Part shown: positions 1 to 9,404 of the stretch, piece after piece
Layout of the letters: every line of letters begins with the position of its first letter
Numbering within the stretch: the first letter of the stretch is position 1
Assembly: GCA_025062325.1 (NCBI GenBank)
Contig: JANXAL010000076.1
Coordinates: 1 to 64,000, forward strand
DNA: 64,000 nt
Direction of reading: 5' to 3'
DNA from: Roseiflexus sp.
GTDB lineage: Bacteria > Chloroflexota > Chloroflexia > Chloroflexales > Roseiflexaceae
Translations under genes and position numbers: made by a program
Notes under the pieces: generated by a model
What the model was told of the DNA's origin: nothing
The model's input: only the letters and a program-made list of their open reading frames with translations
Database searches by the model: none

Positions 1-1
1 G

Positions 2-1903
2 CCTGAACCGCCGTCCGGGCGACCCGGTGGGGCCTCCCAACCTGCCAGCGACCTGCCCGACTGGTTGCGCGATCTCGCCGCTGCGCCGCCCGAACCGCCG
101 TCGGGGCGACCCGCGGCGGCGACCCACCCTCCCACGGACATCCACGAGTGCGTCAGCGATCTCGACGCTGCGCCGCCCGGACGCTCGTCCGCGCGAGCGG
201 GAGGCTCGGGGGCCCAGCAACCTGCCAGCGACCTGCCCGACTGGTTGCGAGAGATTGCCGCCGCGCCGCCCGAACCTCCCGCCGCGCCGCCCGAACCGCC
301 GTCTGGGCAACCTGCCGGATCGCCCCATCTGCCACCTGCCAGCGACCTGCCTGACTGGTTGCGCGATCTCGCCGCTGCGCCGCCCGAACCGCCGTCTGGG
401 CGACCGGCCGGATCGCCCCATCTGCCACCTGCCAGCGACCTGCCTGACTGGTTACGTGAGATTGCTGCCGCGCTGCCCGAACCTCCCGCCGCGCCGTCCG
501 AACCTCCGCCCAGGCGACCCAGCGGAGCGCCCCAACCTGTCAGCGATCTGTCTGATCAGCTTCAGACAACTGCTCCGTTATCACAGGAGACGCCGCCATG
601 GCTCGAGAGTGAGCACAAACAACTTCCTGCTGCCGCTCCAGGAGATGCGCTTTTGCCAGATTGGCCACGCGGCGCCGATGGAGTGCTATCTGACACACGC
701 GATGGGCGTTCTCAGATCTCCCAACCCGCAGCGCCACAAATCTCCAGCGACCTGCTTAGCGGCACGGACCTGCCCGACTGGCTGCGCGGCGAGCCGGAGT
801 CAAAGCCAGAGTCTGTACCGTTCAGTCCACCCAACCTCGACGACTGGCTAGTTCGTCTGAGAAGCGCTACAGACGATGAGGTAGGCGTGGGAGCACTTGT
901 CGCAGCGCCAAAGCTCGCGCCGCCGCCAGCGCCAAAACGTAGTGAAGAGCAACTCAGAGCGCTGAGTCTGTTGAGGCATCTAGCGGCAGAACCAATCCCT
1001 GCCACTACACCGCTGCTGGCGCCAGCGCCGGAAAGCGTTCTGCGACGTGTTGGAGTTGAGCGCCTGCTCTCAATTACTCTGTTGATACTCGCTATTATTG
1101 CTGTGGCGTTTCCGGGAATCGCTCCATTCCTTGAGACACCACCCGTTATGCCCGCTGTCTCCACGGCACATGAGCAGATTGCAGCGCTCGACGCGAACGA
1201 TGTTGCACTCATCGGTTACGAATGGGACGCCAGGCGTGTCGGCGAACTTCGTCCACTTGAACAAGCAGTGATTGGACAGTTGATTGCTCAGAATGTCAAA
1301 CTGATCCTGGTGAGCACCGATCCCCAGGGGACATTGCTTCAGTTCGATCTCCTTGACGCCTTGCGAGATGCCGGTTACCGTCAGCAAGGTGAGGGGTACT
1401 TGCTGTTGGGGTACAAGCCTGGTGGCGAAATAGCGCTTCGGACGCTGGGACGAGATTTTCAAGGAATGTTACGAAGCGATTATCGCGGGGATGATGCAAC
1501 TGGCAGCGCACTGATTGCAGGCATTGACACAGGTCGTCCGATTGCGAGTTTGAACGATCTCTCACTCATTATCGTTCTGGCAGACGACACGTCCGACGTG
1601 CAGGGATGGATGGAACAGGTGTATCCCCAACTCCAGACAGGCAATCGTCCGGTATCGCTGGTCTTTCTGCTGCCGGAAGAGGCTGCCCCTATTGTTCAGC
1701 CGTACATGCGTCAACCCGGCGTTGTTGCCATCGCAGGGCAACGCGGCGCTCTGGCATATATGGCGCTCAACCAGGGTGGCGGAGCGTCAGAAGTGGCGAA
1801 AGCTGCAATACAACACCGATTGACCATTCTCCTCTTTGTTGTTGTGCTTTTGTTTGGTCTGGCAATCAGCGGCATCGATGCAGTGCGCAGGAGGCGCACG
1901 TGA
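2..1903 (+). CDS. DLPDWL-repeat membrane protein, N-terminus outside the window
   Basis: The reading frame is open from the window edge, so the true start lies upstream. The visible first third is Pro/Ala-rich and carries several copies of S-D-L-P-D-W-L-R separated by PPEPPSG-type spacers. A hydrophobic segment follows (about nt 1057-1125, LLSITLLILAIIAVAF), then a soluble region of about 230 residues, then a C-terminal membrane segment (about nt 1819-1880) ending in a basic tail RRRRT. Two flanking membrane segments suggest that the central domain lies outside the membrane. The stop overlaps the next gene's GTG start by four bases, which implies translational coupling. No enzymatic motif was recognised. 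The DWL repeats look like short linear binding motifs, but that is inference. Confidence 0.75.
   Translation, partial: PEPPSGRPGGASQPASDLPDWLRDLAAAPPEPPSGRPAAATHPPTDIHECVSDLDAAPPGRSSARAGGSGAQQPASDLPDWLREIAAAPPEPPAAPPEPPSGQPAGSPHLPPASDLPDWLRDLAAAPPEPPSGRPAGSPHLPPASDLPDWLREIAAALPEPPAAPSEPPPRRPSGAPQPVSDLSDQLQTTAPLSQETPPWLESEHKQLPAAAPGDALLPDWPRGADGVLSDTRDGRSQISQPAAPQISSDLLSGTDLPDWLRGEPESKPESVPFSPPNLDDWLVRLRSATDDEVGVGALVAAPKLAPPPAPKRSEEQLRALSLLRHLAAEPIPATTPLLAPAPESVLRRVGVERLLSITLLILAIIAVAFPGIAPFLETPPVMPAVSTAHEQIAALDANDVALIGYEWDARRVGELRPLEQAVIGQLIAQNVKLILVSTDPQGTLLQFDLLDALRDAGYRQQGEGYLLLGYKPGGEIALRTLGRDFQGMLRSDYRGDDATGSALIAGIDTGRPIASLNDLSLIIVLADDTSDVQGWMEQVYPQLQTGNRPVSLVFLLPEEAAPIVQPYMRQPGVVAIAGQRGALAYMALNQGGGASEVAKAAIQHRLTILLFVVVLLFGLAISGIDAVRRRRT
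44..460 (+). repeat. In-frame tandem repeats encoding (S)DLPDWLR
   Basis: Near-identical copies of the DNA word for SDLPDWLR begin at about 47, 227, 341 and 434. They are spaced 60, 38 and 31 codons apart, always whole codons. The best-matched pair (341 and 434) has a 93-bp period. The spacers are Pro/Glu-rich. The array probably continues upstream of the window. Confidence 0.8.
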
Positions 1904-2547
1904 CTCAGGATATCGTTGTCAATATCATTGCCGCATTGGTAACGCTCATGGCGCTAAGCAGGGTGGCGGGCGACAACCCGTTGTTTCGGATTGCGCAGTA
2001 TCTGTTCGTCGGAACGTCGCTCGGATTAGCATTCGTCGTGGCATACCATCAAGTGTTGCGCCCGGCAGTGCTGAGGCTGCTTGAGGGTTCGACGCCAGCG
2101 CTGTGGTTGTACGGTGTGCCGTTTCTGCTCGGCATGTTGCTCCTGCCGCGCATTGCTGGCGAACAGCGATTGTCATGGCTGGCAAACATTCCATTGGCGC
2201 TCGTTTTCGGCGTTGGTGGAGCGCTGGCAATTGGCGGCGCGATCATCGGTACGCTGCTGCCGCAGATCCGCGATACTGCACGCCCGCTATCAGGAGGAAT
2301 AGGGGAGATCGTCGGAGTCGTAGTGCTGGTCGTCGGCACCGTTCTAACCATCGCCTCCTTCTACTATACCACGCCGCCGGAGAGTCGTAGCGGGCGCATT
2401 GTCAGAGGCGCGGCTGCGGTTGGTCACTGGGTGATTATGGTTGCGTTCGGCTTTTTTTTCGCCAGTGCGCTGCAGAGTTACACAAGCGCGTTAGTTGAAC
2501 GCATAAACTTCGTTCTGGCAACAGTACGCAATTTGTTCGGCATATAG
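1900..2547 (+). CDS. Polytopic membrane protein of unknown function
   Basis: The protein has 215 residues and about six hydrophobic segments (roughly residues 5-20, 32-52, 68-83, 95-117, 130-155 and 175-195). I chose the GTG at 1900 because AGGAGG lies just upstream and the start overlaps the preceding stop as GTGA. The frame is open further upstream to 1606, but that stretch is antisense-like, low in hydrophobicity and lies inside the preceding gene. I do not recognise the family. It sits between the DLPDWL-repeat protein and a MutL-like ATPase, 21 nt before the latter, so the three are probably one operon acting at the membrane. Confidence 0.75.
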   Translation: MTQDIVVNIIAALVTLMALSRVAGDNPLFRIAQYLFVGTSLGLAFVVAYHQVLRPAVLRLLEGSTPALWLYGVPFLLGMLLLPRIAGEQRLSWLANIPLALVFGVGGALAIGGAIIGTLLPQIRDTARPLSGGIGEIVGVVVLVVGTVLTIASFYYTTPPESRSGRIVRGAAAVGHWVIMVAFGFFFASALQSYTSALVERINFVLATVRNLFGI

Positions 2548-2568
2548 CACGAGGAAATCAGTCGCAGC

Positions 2569-4605
2569 ATGTCTGACCCAATCGCACTGCGCGCCCTTCT
2601 AGTCGTCGACATCGGCAGCGCGATGACCCATATCTGGCTGGTTGATGCCGTCGATGGCGAAACGCGCCTTATCGGTTATGCTGAGGCGCCAAGCAGCATA
2701 ACCTTCGCCGGAGACGCGACACACGCTATCCTTGAAGCGACCCGACGCATTGAGGAACAAACTGGTCGTCGCCTGCTCAGTAACGATACGCTAATCACAC
2801 CTAAAAACGCTGAAGGCGATGGGGTTGACGGCGTTCTGGCGTGCACCAGCGCGGCGGGGATAATGAGCCTGATTATCGCTGCAGTCGCTGGCGATATTTC
2901 GGCGCGCAGCGCGCAACGCGCCGCGCGAACGACGTACACTCGCGTGCTCCAAACCATCACGCTTGACGATGCGGCTCGTCAGGATCAGATCGGGGTCATG
3001 GCGGATTCGGGCGCGACCTGGATTGAACGTCAAGTGCAGGCGTTGCTAGGTGTACCAGCAGATGGAGTTCTGCTCGTTGGCGGAATTGAAGGCGGCGCCT
3101 ATGAAGCGCTCGTTCGTCTGGCGCATATCGTCAGGCTGGCTTTGTGGAGCGTTCAGGCCAACTTGCAAGATCAGCAAGCGCGCGGCCCCAATCGACGGCC
3201 AGTCATTTTTGCAGGAAACAGTCAGGTACGTGACAGCGTGGTCGCGGCTCTGGCGGATTACGCAGATCTCGTCCTGGTCGATAATATTCGTCCGACCCTT
3301 GATGTCGAACAGCTCGATCCGGTGCGGCGCGAGATTGTGCGCATATACGGAGAGCGGATTGTGACCCGTTTTGCCCGAACATCTGGACTCCAGCGACTGA
3401 CGCGCGCTCCGATCCAGACATCGTGTAATGCGGCTGGCGTGATGACCCGTTTCCTTGCTGAAGCAGCCCAGTGCAACGTTCTGACCCTGGATGTCGGCTC
3501 GTTGAGCGCCACGGCGCACCTGTGCAGCCAGGGGCGTTACAGCCCGGTCGTGCTGGGCGGCGTCGGCAGCGGGTACGGCATCGGTGCGGTGCTCGTGCAG
3601 CGTGGCGTTGATGCCATTCGCCGCTGGTTGCCGTTTCCCATCAGCGAGCGCGATCTGGTCCACTGGCTGCTCAACAAGATGCTTCGCCCGCACATCCCGC
3701 CCCTAACTCGTGAAGAACTCCTCATTGAGCACGCTGTAGCGCGCGAAGCGCTATCGTGCGTACTGGAAGCGTTGCTGGACGAGCGCCCCGATGCCCAATA
3801 TGATCGCGTCTTGGTCAGTGGCGGAGTGTTGCGTCACGCGCCACATCCCGGACTGGCGTTGTTGACCGTTCTTGATGCGCTGCAACCTACTTCTCGAGAC
3901 AATGTCATGGCGCTTGATGTGCATCTTGATAGTCTAGGGTTGATGAACGCCTGCGGCACACTTGCGTTTTTTGAAGCCGATGCGGCGCTAACGCTGTTCG
4001 AACGCGACTTGATGAACAACACGCCCCTGGCGACGGTAGTCACAACGCTCGGCGAGGGACGAATGGGCGAGGTAGCGGTCGAAGCCGAGTTGCGGGTGGA
4101 AGGCGGAGCAACGCAAACGGCGCGCGTTGCGCATGGCGAAATTGCACGTTTGAGCCTCCCTCCTGGTCGGTATGGCACACTGACGTTGCGACCGAGCGTT
4201 GGCGTTCAGATCGGGCGGAACGCGCCAGGCGCCGAGGTTGCGTCGGAACTGGCAGCCATTCGTGGCAGCGCCCTCGGCGTCGTGATTGATGCGCGCGGAA
4301 GGCCGCTACGCCTGCCGGACGAGCCTCAGACGCGTCAGCAGGCGCTCTGGTCGTGGCTGATGGCGCTTGGGATCGAACGCGAGCCACTCCCCTATCCGGC
4401 GCTCGACAGCGTTGAGGAAGCGCCAGCGCCGGTTCTGTTGTCTGCGGTCAGCGAGCCGCGCGGCAGCCAGGCATCGCTGCCGCGCTCCACTGAGCGTCAG
4501 ACGATGGAAGCCGCTGCTGCAGGCAACATCGAAGATGACCTGGCAAAACTGCGCCAGACGGTCGAGGCCCCGCAGAAGAAGCGGAGCTTCTTCCGCCGCA
4601 AGTAG
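2569..4605 (+). CDS. MutL-like (glutamate mutase L family) ASKHA-fold ATPase
   Basis: The protein has 678 residues. Three nucleotide-binding signatures of the actin/Hsp70/sugar-kinase fold are visible: an N-terminal phosphate-1 loop (VVDIGSAMTHIWLVD, about residues 11-25), a second (LTLDVGSLSATAHL, about 305-318) and a late adenosine-type motif (VLVSGGVLRHAP, about 420). The architecture matches proteins annotated as glutamate mutase MutL, which in clostridia are linked to the B12-dependent mutase. Here no mutase subunit is nearby, and the gene is the third member of a membrane-protein operon, so a glutamate-mutase role is doubtful. The C-terminal 200 residues look like a beta-rich domain plus a low-complexity linker ending in basic KKRSFFRRK. 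It ends two bases from the converging cyclophilin gene. Confidence 0.7.
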   Translation: MSDPIALRALLVVDIGSAMTHIWLVDAVDGETRLIGYAEAPSSITFAGDATHAILEATRRIEEQTGRRLLSNDTLITPKNAEGDGVDGVLACTSAAGIMSLIIAAVAGDISARSAQRAARTTYTRVLQTITLDDAARQDQIGVMADSGATWIERQVQALLGVPADGVLLVGGIEGGAYEALVRLAHIVRLALWSVQANLQDQQARGPNRRPVIFAGNSQVRDSVVAALADYADLVLVDNIRPTLDVEQLDPVRREIVRIYGERIVTRFARTSGLQRLTRAPIQTSCNAAGVMTRFLAEAAQCNVLTLDVGSLSATAHLCSQGRYSPVVLGGVGSGYGIGAVLVQRGVDAIRRWLPFPISERDLVHWLLNKMLRPHIPPLTREELLIEHAVAREALSCVLEALLDERPDAQYDRVLVSGGVLRHAPHPGLALLTVLDALQPTSRDNVMALDVHLDSLGLMNACGTLAFFEADAALTLFERDLMNNTPLATVVTTLGEGRMGEVAVEAELRVEGGATQTARVAHGEIARLSLPPGRYGTLTLRPSVGVQIGRNAPGAEVASELAAIRGSALGVVIDARGRPLRLPDEPQTRQQALWSWLMALGIEREPLPYPALDSVEEAPAPVLLSAVSEPRGSQASLPRSTERQTMEAAAAGNIEDDLAKLRQTVEAPQKKRSFFRRK

Positions 4606-4607
4606 CC

Positions 4608-5354
4608 TCACTGCTCGGTAATCGTTACTCGCAACATCGGCTCGCCGGGCTCGGTTGGATTGGCCTCTGGATCGCGCAACGGGATGCCGTTCACGACCTC
4701 CTGTCCCTCGATCACCTCGCCGAAGATAGTGTACTGACCATTGAGATGCGGTGCTGGCGCAGTTGTGATAAAGAACTGCGATCCGGCGCTGTTGGGCAGA
4801 GCAGTGCGCGCCATTGCAACCAGGCCGGGTCGGTCGAAGACCATATCGGGGGTAAACTCATCTTTGATCGTATAGCCCGGTCCTCCCGTACCGGTTCCAG
4901 TCGGATCTCCCCCCTGCGCCATGAAATTGGGCAGCACCCGGTGCCAGGTGACGCCATTGTAAAACCCTTCCCGCGCCAGGAAGACGAAATTGTTAACCGT
5001 TTCCGGCGCGAGATCGGGGCGCAAGCGGATGACGATGTCCCCGCGCGGAGTCGTAATCGTTGCAATATACGTCTTCGACGGATCGATAGTCATTGGCGGC
5101 GGTGCGGTGTAGAACCCATTACGCGCAGCAACGTCCGTCGGCAAAGGGCCTGGCGCGCCGCCCGATACTGGAGTTGCTGCCGCAAACGGCGGGACCGTCG
5201 GCTCAGAAACCTGCGGCTGGCCGCTGGATTGCGCAAGCATCATGCCTAGGACGATGAGCACTGCAAGAACAACGAGCGCAGCAATGATCCCGGCTGGCGA
5301 GACGCCCTGCGGCGCCGATTCCTGGGCTTTCTTATTCCGTGATGCCTGGCTCAC
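4608..5354 (-). CDS. Membrane-anchored cyclophilin-type peptidyl-prolyl isomerase
   Basis: The protein has 248 residues. A short basic N-terminus is followed by one membrane segment (GIIAALVVLAVLIVLGMML), a Pro/Ala linker and a C-terminal cyclophilin domain of about 160 residues. The domain shows typical blocks: TITTPRGDIVIRL, APETVNNFVFLAREGFYNGVTFHR-like (here GVTWHRV), FMAQGGDPTGTGTGGPGY, NSAGSQFFITTAPAPHLNG and YTIFGEVIEG. It likely catalyses proline isomerisation of extracytoplasmic proteins. I chose the GTG at 5354 because AAGGAGG sits seven to eight bases upstream. An ATG a few bases further upstream is in another frame. A 47-nt palindrome lies immediately upstream of the ribosome-binding site. 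Confidence 0.9.
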   Translation of the reverse strand: MSQASRNKKAQESAPQGVSPAGIIAALVVLAVLIVLGMMLAQSSGQPQVSEPTVPPFAAATPVSGGAPGPLPTDVAARNGFYTAPPPMTIDPSKTYIATITTPRGDIVIRLRPDLAPETVNNFVFLAREGFYNGVTWHRVLPNFMAQGGDPTGTGTGGPGYTIKDEFTPDMVFDRPGLVAMARTALPNSAGSQFFITTAPAPHLNGQYTIFGEVIEGQEVVNGIPLRDPEANPTEPGEPMLRVTITEQ

Positions 5355-5370
5355 ACATGTCCTCCTTGAT

Positions 5371-5417
5371 AGCGCCTTGGCAGAGCTGTTGCAATACAAC
5401 GGCTCTGCCAAGGCGCC
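5371..5417. repeat. Long palindrome in the 5' leader of the cyclophilin gene
   Basis: Two 21-base arms (AGCGCCTTGGCAGAGCTGTTG and its near-complement) match at 19 of 21 positions around a 5-nt loop. It ends directly before the Shine-Dalgarno sequence of the minus-strand cyclophilin gene. The word CAACGGCTCTGCC recurs beside another palindrome at 48.43 kb, so this looks like a dispersed REP-type repeat that could also affect translation here. Confidence 0.75.
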
Positions 5418-5595
5418 TTACTCAAACCCTGTAACCTGCAATCCTTTTCGCCTCTTGCCTCTCGCCTTTTGCTTCGTCTTCCAGACAAGCCCGTATTATA
5501 GCGGATCGGCGCGGCGCTTCCGCCGTCGAACATCCGCTATGCGGCGCGTGAGGTAGATCTGGTATCATGGCAACTACACATCTACGAGGAATCAT

Positions 5596-6633
5596 ATGAG
5601 TGAGTCCGAACAGACGAGCAGTCGCAAACTCGACCACGTGCGCATTGTACTGAACGAAGATGTGGCCGCCAAAGGGGTGACGACCGGTTTCGCCGCCTAT
5701 CGCCTGCCGCACGAGGCGGCGCCAGAGCTTGATCTTGCTGAAATCGACACCAGTACAACGTTTCTTGGCAAGCGGATGCGCGCGCCGCTGCTCATCAGTT
5801 CGATGACCGGCGGAGCACGGGACGTCGCGCGCATTAATCTGGCGCTCGCTGAAGCCGCCGAAATCCTTGGGCTGGCGATGGGGGTCGGTTCGCAGCGTGC
5901 CGCGCTAGTTGACCCGCGCCTGGCAGACACGTATCGTGTTCGACACGTTGCGCCGACGATTCCGCTTTTGGCGAACCTCGGCGCAGTGCAGCTCAACTAT
6001 GGGTTTGGCGTCGATGAATGTCGTCGCGCAGTCGAGATGATCGAGGCGGATGCGCTGGTGCTGCATTTCAACGCGCTGCAGGAGGCAGTTCAGCCTGAAG
6101 GGAACACAAACTTCAAAGGATTGTTGCGTCGGATCGAAGAAGTATGCACCCGCCTTGATGTTCCGGTGATCGCCAAGGAAGTCGGCAACGGAATCGGCGC
6201 GGCGACCGCGCGCCGCCTGGTCGAGGCTGGTGTGAAGGTCATCGATGTAGCTGGTGCAGGCGGCACCAGTTGGAGCGAGGTTGAACGCTTCCGTCACAAA
6301 ACTGAACGTGGCGCGCGGGTAGCGGCGGCATTTGCTGGATGGGGCATTCCGACAACTGAAGCTATCCGTCAGGTGCGCGCCGCGCTTCCTGATATCACCA
6401 TCATCGGCAGCGGCGGTGTACGCAGCGGCGTTGACGTGGCAAAGGCCATTGCACTCGGCGCCGATCTTGCCGCGACTGCCAGACCAGCGCTCATTCCAGC
6501 GGTCGACGAACGTGGCGCAGAAGCGGTTGTCGAGAATTTGCAGATCTATATCGACGAACTGCGCATTGCGATGTTCTGCACAGGTTGCGGCGACCTGTCG
6601 GCGCTGCGGCGACTGCAACTTGAACGGATCTGA
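5596..6633 (+). CDS. fni: Isopentenyl-diphosphate delta-isomerase, type 2 (FMN-dependent)
   Basis: It interconverts isopentenyl and dimethylallyl diphosphate, supplying isoprenoid (carotenoid, quinone, bacteriochlorophyll tail) synthesis in the cytoplasm. The 345 residues match the usual family length. Visible blocks include KLDHVRI near the N-terminus, [17 protein letters not shown] (residues about 72-88), the flavin-phosphate site with [13 protein letters not shown] (about 218-230) and the late [21 protein letters not shown]. The type 2 fold is an FMN/TIM-barrel enzyme, unrelated to the Nudix-type isomerase. The start follows GAGGA. It lies 26 nt before recF on the same strand and may share its transcript. 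Confidence 0.95.
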   Translation: MSESEQTSSRKLDHVRIVLNEDVAAKGVTTGFAAYRLPHEAAPELDLAEIDTSTTFLGKRMRAPLLISSMTGGARDVARINLALAEAAEILGLAMGVGSQRAALVDPRLADTYRVRHVAPTIPLLANLGAVQLNYGFGVDECRRAVEMIEADALVLHFNALQEAVQPEGNTNFKGLLRRIEEVCTRLDVPVIAKEVGNGIGAATARRLVEAGVKVIDVAGAGGTSWSEVERFRHKTERGARVAAAFAGWGIPTTEAIRQVRAALPDITIIGSGGVRSGVDVAKAIALGADLAATARPALIPAVDERGAEAVVENLQIYIDELRIAMFCTGCGDLSALRRLQLERI

Positions 6634-6659
6634 GCGTTGCGCGCCTGATAATCGCCGCC

Positions 6660-7844
6660 ATGTATGTCACATACCTTAGTCTGCGTGATTTCCGCAATTA
6701 CGAACGGCTCGATCTGCGACTCGAACCGGGCGTAACGCTGCTTTACGGTCCGAATGCGGCAGGGAAAACGACGCTGCTGGAAGCGATCTATTTCCTGGCG
6801 ACCACCCGCTCGCCGCGCGCTGGCGCTGATCGTGAGCTGGTACGCTTCGAGGCGCAGGGAGATATTGGCGTTCCGCCATTTGCCCGGCTAGTGTGCGACG
6901 TCCTACGCGCCGATGGGCACGTGCGCCTCGAGGTTGTCGTGCAGCGCCGCGCTGAGGAAGAGGTAGCAACCGGCGCAGCGTCGACGATCAAAACAGTGCG
7001 GGTTGACCGGAAAACAGTGCGTGCGCTCGACCTAGTGGGCAACTTGCGCGTGGTGCTGTTCACTCCTGCCGACATTGCGCTGGTGACCGGCGCGCCGGCT
7101 GAGCGCCGACGCTACCTCGATGTGACCCTCTCGCAGATCGATGGGCGCTACGTGCGCACCTTGGCGCATTATCAGAAGGTTGTGCAACAGCGCAACAGTC
7201 TGCTCCGCGCCTGGCGCGAGGGACGGCGTCCGTTGCGCCATGCCGAGGACGAACTAGCGTTCTGGGATCGGGAACTGGCGATGGCGGGCGCGTATCTCCT
7301 GCGTGAGCGGCTGCTCGCTGTTGTTGACCTCAATGTGCTCGCAGGACCGCTCTACTGTCAGATGTCAGGAAGTGACACACCACTGAGGCTCACCTACCAG
7401 AGCAGCGTGGCAGGCGTCGATCTGGTTGCTGACACTCGTGCCATCGAGCAGGCATTTCTAGCGCACCTGGCACACCTGCGCGACGATGAGATCGGTCGTG
7501 GACAGACGCTGATCGGACCACACCGCGACGATCTGCTGATCGCGACTGACGGCGTGCCGATCGGCGTGTATGGTTCGCGCGGGCAGCAACGCAGCGCTAC
7601 GCTGGCGCTCAAACTCGGCGAGGCGGAGCTGATGCGGATGCGCACGGGCGATGCACCGGTGCTATTGCTCGATGATCTGCTCTCCGAACTGGACGCAGAA
7701 CGACGAGCGCACGTGCAGGAGGTCCTGGAACGTTCTAACCAGCAAACCATCGTGACTGCCACCGGCATTGACGACTTCGATCTGGAGTTCCTCAAACGCA
7801 CACGCCGCTGGCGCGTCGAAAGCGGGCATCTGTATCCGGCATGA
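6660..7844 (+). CDS. recF: DNA replication/repair protein RecF
   Basis: RecF is an ABC-type SMC-like ATPase that helps load RecA at single-stranded gaps. The 394 residues contain the N-terminal [15 protein letters not shown] block, Walker [15 protein letters not shown] (about residues 31-44), an ABC signature region around [16 protein letters not shown] and Walker [17 protein letters not shown] near residue 330. Length and order fit the family. The gene is not next to dnaA/dnaN/gyrB in this window; it follows the IPP isomerase with a 26-nt gap and no convincing ribosome-binding site, so it may be read by coupling or from a leaderless message. Confidence 0.95.
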   Translation: MYVTYLSLRDFRNYERLDLRLEPGVTLLYGPNAAGKTTLLEAIYFLATTRSPRAGADRELVRFEAQGDIGVPPFARLVCDVLRADGHVRLEVVVQRRAEEEVATGAASTIKTVRVDRKTVRALDLVGNLRVVLFTPADIALVTGAPAERRRYLDVTLSQIDGRYVRTLAHYQKVVQQRNSLLRAWREGRRPLRHAEDELAFWDRELAMAGAYLLRERLLAVVDLNVLAGPLYCQMSGSDTPLRLTYQSSVAGVDLVADTRAIEQAFLAHLAHLRDDEIGRGQTLIGPHRDDLLIATDGVPIGVYGSRGQQRSATLALKLGEAELMRMRTGDAPVLLLDDLLSELDAERRAHVQEVLERSNQQTIVTATGIDDFDLEFLKRTRRWRVESGHLYPA

Positions 7845-8017
7845 GGCAAGAGGTGAGAGGCAAGAGGCAAGAGGCGAGAGGGGTGCGATGGCGGGACGAT
7901 TGCAGGTTGAAGGGGCGCCAATGCGGGGACGCCGAGGTAGGGGCGCACGGTAGTGCGCCCGTGTACGGCAAAGGCAGAGACATCGCGCCGCATCGTCTCC
8001 GCGCCAGGCGCAACGGA
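7845..8017. repeat. Intergenic purine-rich and palindromic short repeats
   Basis: The gap between the converging recF and radical SAM genes holds iterated AGAGGCAAGAGG-type words (about 7848-7882) and a GC-rich palindrome, GGGCGCACGGTAGTGCGCCC, near 7943-7962. The same kinds of words occur in other gaps of this window, for example at 45.44 kb. I see no gene. Confidence 0.5.
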
Positions 8018-9121
8018 TCACACGAGTGACCCCATGATCCGCACCGGCACAATCCGTCCATTCCAGCGACCTGGCACTGCGTCGAACCGTCCCGGCAGCG
8101 GATGACCGCAGCGCACACACCGACCGGCAGCGTCGAGCCGCCAGCGTTTCAGGCGATGCCAGTCACGCTCGATGACACGCGCCCCGCAACCGGCGCAGTA
8201 CGTTGCCTGCCCATCGGCGTCGTAGACATTCCCGGTGTATACGTAGCGCAGACCAGCGGCAAGCGCCTGCTCGCGAGCGCGTTTCAACGTTGCAGGCGGC
8301 GTCGGCGGCGTGTTGAGCATGCGATAGTCGGGATGGAACGCCGTAAAGTGCAACGGTACGTCAGGGCCAAGTTCGTTCACGAACCAGTCGCACAGGCGCG
8401 CGATGTCGTCCGGCGAGTCATTGGCGCCGGGGATGATCAGGTTGGTCACTTCTAACCAGACGTTAGTTTCGTGGCGCAGCCAGCGCAGCGTATCGAGCAC
8501 CGGCGCCAGCGAGCCGAGACACAGCTTCCGGTAGAACTCCTCGCTGAACCCCTTGAGGTCGATGTTTGCAGCATCGATATGCTCAAAGAAGGCAGGCCGC
8601 GCCTGTGGCGAAATGTACCCTGCCGACACGACGACCGTCGCCAGTCCGCGTTCGTGCGCTGCGCGCGCACAGTCAATCGCGTACTCGGCGAAAATGACCG
8701 GATCGTTGTAAGTAAAAGCCACGCTGCGACACCCCGCGGCAAGCGCCGCCTCCGCAACCTCCTCCGGCGTCGCGCGCGCGTCGAGCAGCGCCATTTCGCG
8801 CGCTTTGGAGATCGACCAGTTCTGGCAGAAACGGCACCCCAGATTGCACCCAGCAGTCCCAAAGGAAAAGACCCCGGTGCCGGGGAAGAAATGAAAGAGC
8901 GGCTTCTTCTCAATCGGGTCGGCGCAGAAACCGGATGCGCGACCGTACGATGTCAGAACGATCCCCTCCTCGCGCGCCTCGCGCACGAAGCAGAAGCCGT
9001 GTTGACCAGGGCGCAGCGTGCAGCCGCGCGGACAGAGATCGCACTGAAAGCGGCCGTCGGCGGTGCGATGCCACCACTCGCCGAGAACGACGCCAGGCTC
9101 AAGCAGTGTGCGTGCGTTCAT
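8018..9121 (-). CDS. amrS: AmmeMemoRadiSam-type radical SAM enzyme (AmrS)
   Basis: The protein has 367 residues. The radical SAM cluster motif is CNLGCRFCQNW (C-x3-C-x2-C). An N-terminal cysteine block (CDLCPRGC, about residue 26) and a C-terminal zinc-ribbon-like pair (YCAGCG ... CVRCGHPLPG) are typical of this pyruvate formate-lyase-activase-like family. The family is named for genomic association with AMMECR1 and Memo proteins, neither of which is adjacent here, so the substrate is unknown. The ATG at 9121 has AAAGGAGG a few bases upstream. It converges with recF. Confidence 0.88.
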   Translation of the reverse strand: MNARTLLEPGVVLGEWWHRTADGRFQCDLCPRGCTLRPGQHGFCFVREAREEGIVLTSYGRASGFCADPIEKKPLFHFFPGTGVFSFGTAGCNLGCRFCQNWSISKAREMALLDARATPEEVAEAALAAGCRSVAFTYNDPVIFAEYAIDCARAAHERGLATVVVSAGYISPQARPAFFEHIDAANIDLKGFSEEFYRKLCLGSLAPVLDTLRWLRHETNVWLEVTNLIIPGANDSPDDIARLCDWFVNELGPDVPLHFTAFHPDYRMLNTPPTPPATLKRAREQALAAGLRYVYTGNVYDADGQATYCAGCGARVIERDWHRLKRWRLDAAGRCVRCGHPLPGRFDAVPGRWNGRIVPVRIMGSLV

Positions 9122-9177
9122 GACGGCCTCCTTTGGTAAACTGTTGCTATCAGAGAGTCTACACCTTTTTGAGAGAG

Positions 9178-9245
9178 AATCAAGAACTAATAATCGAGAA
9201 CCAAGAACCGAGAACTAAGAACTGAGAACCAGGAACCGAGAACCT
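9178..9245. repeat. Simple repeat of GAGAACCAAGAACC words
   Basis: About ten imperfect copies of the 7-mer (C/T)GAGAA(C/T)/AAGAACC run from the upstream side of the radical SAM gene toward 9245. It is low-complexity intergenic DNA with no coding character. The rest of the gap up to 9404 holds only a stem-loop. Confidence 0.65.
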
Positions 9246-9336
9246 TGGCGCCGTACTGCTGCGCTATCGCCAGCGCAAGGACAAATGCGCGTCTTCGTGT
9301 CCTCTCAAGAATCACGATGACCTCCCACAGAAGGAA

Positions 9337-9381
9337 CTGGCGCCGGCGAGCAATGTCCATATCTCAAAGCGCCGGCGCCAG
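9337..9381. terminator. Strong GC stem-loop downstream of the decarboxylase
   Basis: CTGGCGCCGGCG at 9337-9348 pairs perfectly with CGCCGGCGCCAG at 9370-9381 across a 21-nt loop. It lies 24 nt beyond the decarboxylase stop on the minus strand. There is no U-tract, so it may protect the 3' end rather than terminate by itself. Confidence 0.5.
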
Positions 9382-9404
9382 CCTTGCCAACAGGACTTCT
9401 CTGC

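Noticed and set aside
44-460. CRISPR or mobile repeat in the DLPDWL region
   Set aside because: The repeats are in frame, spaced by whole codons and part of a long open frame, so they are protein repeats.
1606-1899. Upstream extension of the polytopic membrane protein
   Set aside because: The extension lies inside the previous gene and lacks hydrophobic character; a GTG with AGGAGG fits at 1900.
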